DNA of 64,000 bases from Batillaria attramentaria (taxonomy: Eukaryota > Mollusca > Gastropoda > Batillariidae). Within the stretch, counting starts at the first letter, position 1. Every line of letters starts with the position of its first letter. Positions 61,177 to 64,000 of the stretch are shown here, in pieces. The stretch lies in NCBI GenBank assembly GCA_018292915.2, contig JACVVK020000142.1, forward strand, positions 1,003,501 to 1,067,500. Reading direction: 5' to 3'. The position numbers and the translations under genes are program-made. The notes below the pieces were generated by a model. That model worked only from the letters and a program-made list of their open reading frames with translations. It did no database searches and had not been told where the DNA came from.

Positions 61177-61820
61177 TACGTGCTTACTTTATGTGATCGA
61201 CGTTTTGCGGTGTTGAACAAAAGGCTTTGGCGTCTATCATGTTCCTTTTTCAAATACGTGCCAAATAGTACGTGCTTACTTTATGTGATCGACGTTTTGC
61301 GGTGTTGAACAAAAGGCTTTGGCGTCTATCATGTTCCTTTTTCAAATACGTGCCAAATAGTACGTGCTTACTTTATGTGATCGACGTTTTGCGGTGTTGA
61401 ACAAAAGGCTTTGGCGTCTATCATGTTCCTTTTTCAAATACGTGCCAAATAGTACGTGCTTACTTTATGTGATCGACGTTTTGCGGTGTTGAACAAAAGG
61501 CTTTGGCGTCTATCATGTTCCTTTTTCAAATACGTGCCAAATAGTACGTGCTTACTTTATGTGATCGACGTTTTGCGGTGTTGAACAAAAGGCTTTGGCG
61601 TCTATCATGTTCCTTTTTCAAATACGTGCCAAATAGTACGTGCTTACTTTATGTGATCGACGTTTTGCGGTGTTGAACAAAAGGCTTTGGCGTCTATCAT
61701 GTTACTTTTTCAAATACGTGCCAAATAGTACGTGCTTACTTTATGTGATCGACGTTTTGCGGTGTTGAACAAAAGGCTTTGGCGTCTATCATGTTCCTTT
61801 TTCAAATACGTGCCAAATAG
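61177..61820. repeat. 92-bp tandem repeat, seven near-identical units
   Basis: Units start TACGTGCTTACTTTATGTGA and end with TACGTGCCAAATAG; starts at 61177, 61269 and so on in steps of exactly 92. Only single-base differences are seen (one C to A near 61700). Such uniformity implies recent expansion or homogenisation. Confidence 0.95.
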
Positions 61821-62314
61821 TGAAAAAGGTACAACCAATCTTGAACACGAACTTCCAATTCATTTGTAATAAAACACAGTTTTTAAAATATAAGGCGGGC
61901 TAACAAGAACACACTGAAACACATAATTATGAGGCATTCACGACTGCAACTTATGAATCTGGAACAATCTTTTTAACACTACTGTCTGTGATAAAACATC
62001 ATGTCGAACTGGTGATTTAAAGAAGAAGAAGAATTTTGAATGAATAACATTAACATCCCACTGCTATCCCACGAAAAAGTTGCCTGGTACTGGTGAAATT
62101 CGGCAATACAATTGAAAACTAACACTGAAGAATCATAAGGAATCCAAATTGGAATATATACAAGAAGCAAGCCAAAGGCACTGTTTGAAACCCTTATGAG
62201 GATTTTTTTTTCAATCTGGTGAACAAAACATTAACAATCTATTATAAAGGCAACCCTAACGTCCGAACAAATGTCACTTCGTCACAAGAAGGAGGCAGAA
62301 TGTGAACGGGTACG

Positions 62315-62640
62315 GGTATTCCAGGTTTCTGAGTCTTTTCCGATGTATGCCCGAGAATCAGGCAAGGTTAACGGTTCCTTCACGACTCTTATCGAATCAA
62401 ACACGATTATAATCAAAGTGCTATACACTCATTAAAGGTCTGCAATCTCAGCAAAAAGCCGCAAACATTGCGTTTTTTGAAACTGCGACTCCTTCGACTT
62501 TGCATAATCCAGGCAACTCTGTCACAGTTGCAGAGTTTTCAGCGCTTCGGGGACCCTTATAAAACCAGAGCACGAGTTTGCCGTGACATTATTTGGCGTT
62601 TGGTCAGTGACCTGGAGCAGTGACTGTGCTTGCACGGTCG
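62315..62640 (+). repeat. Dispersed repeat R1
   Basis: Contains GGCAACTCTGTCACAG, GCGCTTCGGGGACCCTTATA and GAATCAAACACGATTATAATC. Related pieces are at 110-245 (plus), 1095-1290 (minus), 10985-11310 and 21480-21640, so the element occurs at both ends of the window. Confidence 0.65.
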
Positions 62641-62736
62641 ACTCTGAATTTTTTTTTCACACTTCGGAAAGCTTTTTTTTTGGGGAGCATAGATCTTTAA
62701 GGCAATCCTAACGTTTGAACAATGTCACTTACTACC

Positions 62737-63070
62737 AGAAAGAGTTAGTTATTTGTGGCTTAACGCCGCTAGCAACAAGAAAGAGTTAGTTATTTGTGGC
62801 TTAACGCCGCTAGCAACAAGAAAGAGTTAGTTATTTGTGGCTTAACGCCGCTGGCAACAAGAAAGAGTTAGTTATTTGTGGCTTAACGCCGCTGGCAACA
62901 AGAAAGAGTTAGTTATTTGTGGCTTAACGCCGCTAGCAACAAGAAAGAGTTAGTTATTTGTGGCTTAACGCCGCTAGCAACAAGAAAGAGTTAGTTATTT
63001 GTGGCTTAACGCCGCTAGCAACAAGAAAGAGTTAGTTATATGTGGCTTAACGCCGCTAGCAACAAGAAAG
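62737..63070. repeat. 41-bp tandem repeat, eight units
   Basis: Unit with AAAGAGTTAGTTATTTGTGG and CTTAACGCCGCTAGCAAC. Shorter relatives of GTTAGTTA...TTAACGCCGC appear near 16940 and 49990 as single pieces. Confidence 0.92.
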
Positions 63071-63205
63071 ACGTTGTAACAGAGTATCAATATTAATTTT
63101 GACATAATGGAGATATATAATGTAATGCAACCATAGCACGCAAGAATATTATGCACCTCCCAGTCGCTACTCGGCCGTTGAAGAACGGCTGACGCAGCTG
63201 ACAGC

Positions 63206-63597
63206 AGAAAATAGGTCACCGAGACAAGAAGATTGCGTGCGGTACCTACACCGTTCTGTGCACCAGACAGCACGTGATTCTTCGGGCTGAACTCTAGACT
63301 GTGCTCTTTCTTTTTACCTAATTCTTGCAGACTACACTATCGCTTTATCCATCCCGACAGAAAGAGTCCTCCCCCCCCCCCCCGCCCCTTTCACACACGT
63401 GATTCTTTGGGCTAAGCTGCAGACTGTTTGCAGCAGAAAATAGGCCAACGAGACAAGAAGATTGCGTGCTGTACCTACACCGTCCTGCCGTGTGCACCAG
63501 ACAGCACCTGATTCTTCGGGCTGAACTCTAGACTGTGCTCTTTTTTTCTACTTAATTCTTGCACATTACACTATCGCTTTATCCATCCACAGAAAGA
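63206..63597. repeat. Local direct duplication, about 226-bp spacing
   Basis: CAGCAGAAAATAGG, GACAAGAAGATTGCGTGC, CACCAGACAGCAC and CTGAACTCTAGACTGTGCTC occur in the same order at 63206-63371 and 63431-63597. Confidence 0.8.
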
Positions 63598-63654
63598 GCC
63601 CCCCTCCCCCCTCCCTTCCCCGCAGCCCCCCCCCCCCTCACCTCTTCCATAACA

Positions 63655-63904
63655 TTAAGCCGCCATGAACAAACCCCACATAGTGTACAACATGATCATG
63701 ACAGCAGACAGGCCGTACACACGCCCTGCACCGTTGGTCGACACAAACTGGTCCGAGGAGGCAGAGCACTCCGGGGTGGAGGTGCGGATAGGGGGACATG
63801 CTGGTGGATTCAGTTTCCTGCCCATCTCCATGTAGAGCCGAGTTGTGCGGCAGCCACAGTCCGGCATGACCTCCAGAAGGCAGTCCAGGTTCCAGTGGAA
63901 AGCT
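63655..63904 (-). CDS. Terminal exon of cysteine-rich paralogue 3, with GPI-anchor-like tail
   Basis: Acceptor TTTTCCCCACAG, then 82 codons in phase 2 to TAA; the rest of the gene lies beyond the window. The start of the exon repeats the pattern of the other two paralogues: seven residues, C-x7-C-x19-C, with the phase 2 intron where the first Cys codon should end. Unlike them there is no further intron. The chain runs on through PECSASSDQF, small residues (STNGAG) and a C-terminal hydrophobic stretch ending MLYTMWGLFMAA. That layout fits a GPI attachment signal, or less likely a C-terminal membrane anchor. The product would then be held on the outer cell surface. Confidence 0.65.
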
Positions 63905-64000
63905 CTGTGGGGAAAAGGAAGGTGAGCGTGATATCTACAGCCTTGGAGTGACGCCGTGTAAAACAGCTAACTCTCTCTCTCTCTTGAGAAATAAAGCTTC

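Noticed and set aside
61177..61820. CRISPR-like array
   Set aside because: Units are identical along their full 92 bases with no variable spacers, and the sequence is animal.

Overview
The window looks like nuclear DNA of an animal, most probably a mollusc and probably a gastropod. The reasons are short exons with GT-AG introns, dense (CA/TG)n microsatellites, several tRNA-derived SINE families with A- and B-box-like heads, CR1/L2/I-type LINE 3' ends, small inverted-repeat elements, and animal genes (tetraspanin, HAUS2, acyl-CoA synthetase). No bacterial, viral or CRISPR features were seen. The species assignment is inference.

Layout. 1-4685: repeats (SINEs, a 42-bp minisatellite, a head-to-head SINE pair). 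4686-23126: two tandem tetraspanin genes on the minus strand, each rebuilt as six exons and 265 residues with identical exon lengths. Promoter-side and intron sequence is duplicated with them. 25347-33626: a seven-exon minus-strand gene encoding 233 residues, recognised as augmin subunit HAUS2; its introns hold a SINE and inverted-repeat elements. 33627-36706: a mostly unique spacer, then a plus-strand AMP-forming acyl-CoA synthetase whose catalytic region is one exon (37868-39553). An upstream exon joins it in frame and may add an N-terminal, possibly mitochondrial, leader. 41745-63904: at least three minus-strand paralogues of a secreted cysteine-rich helical protein family that I cannot name. 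Two end in short charged tails and the third in a GPI-anchor-like tail. Their cysteine spacing and intron phases match. Between and within them lie a 5'-truncated LINE with an open reverse-transcriptase frame, SINEs, a GC-rich inverted-repeat element and several exact tandem arrays (48, 92 and 41 bp).

The genes do not form a pathway. The two tandem families (tetraspanins and cysteine-rich secreted/GPI proteins) are the lineage-specific, surface-directed part of the window; HAUS2 and the acyl-CoA synthetase are housekeeping-type genes. The exon models were made by hand from splice consensus, phase continuity and paralogue comparison. First exons of the cysteine-rich genes were not found, and one junction in the middle paralogue does not keep phase. 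Almost all other long open frames are by-products of microsatellites and minisatellites.
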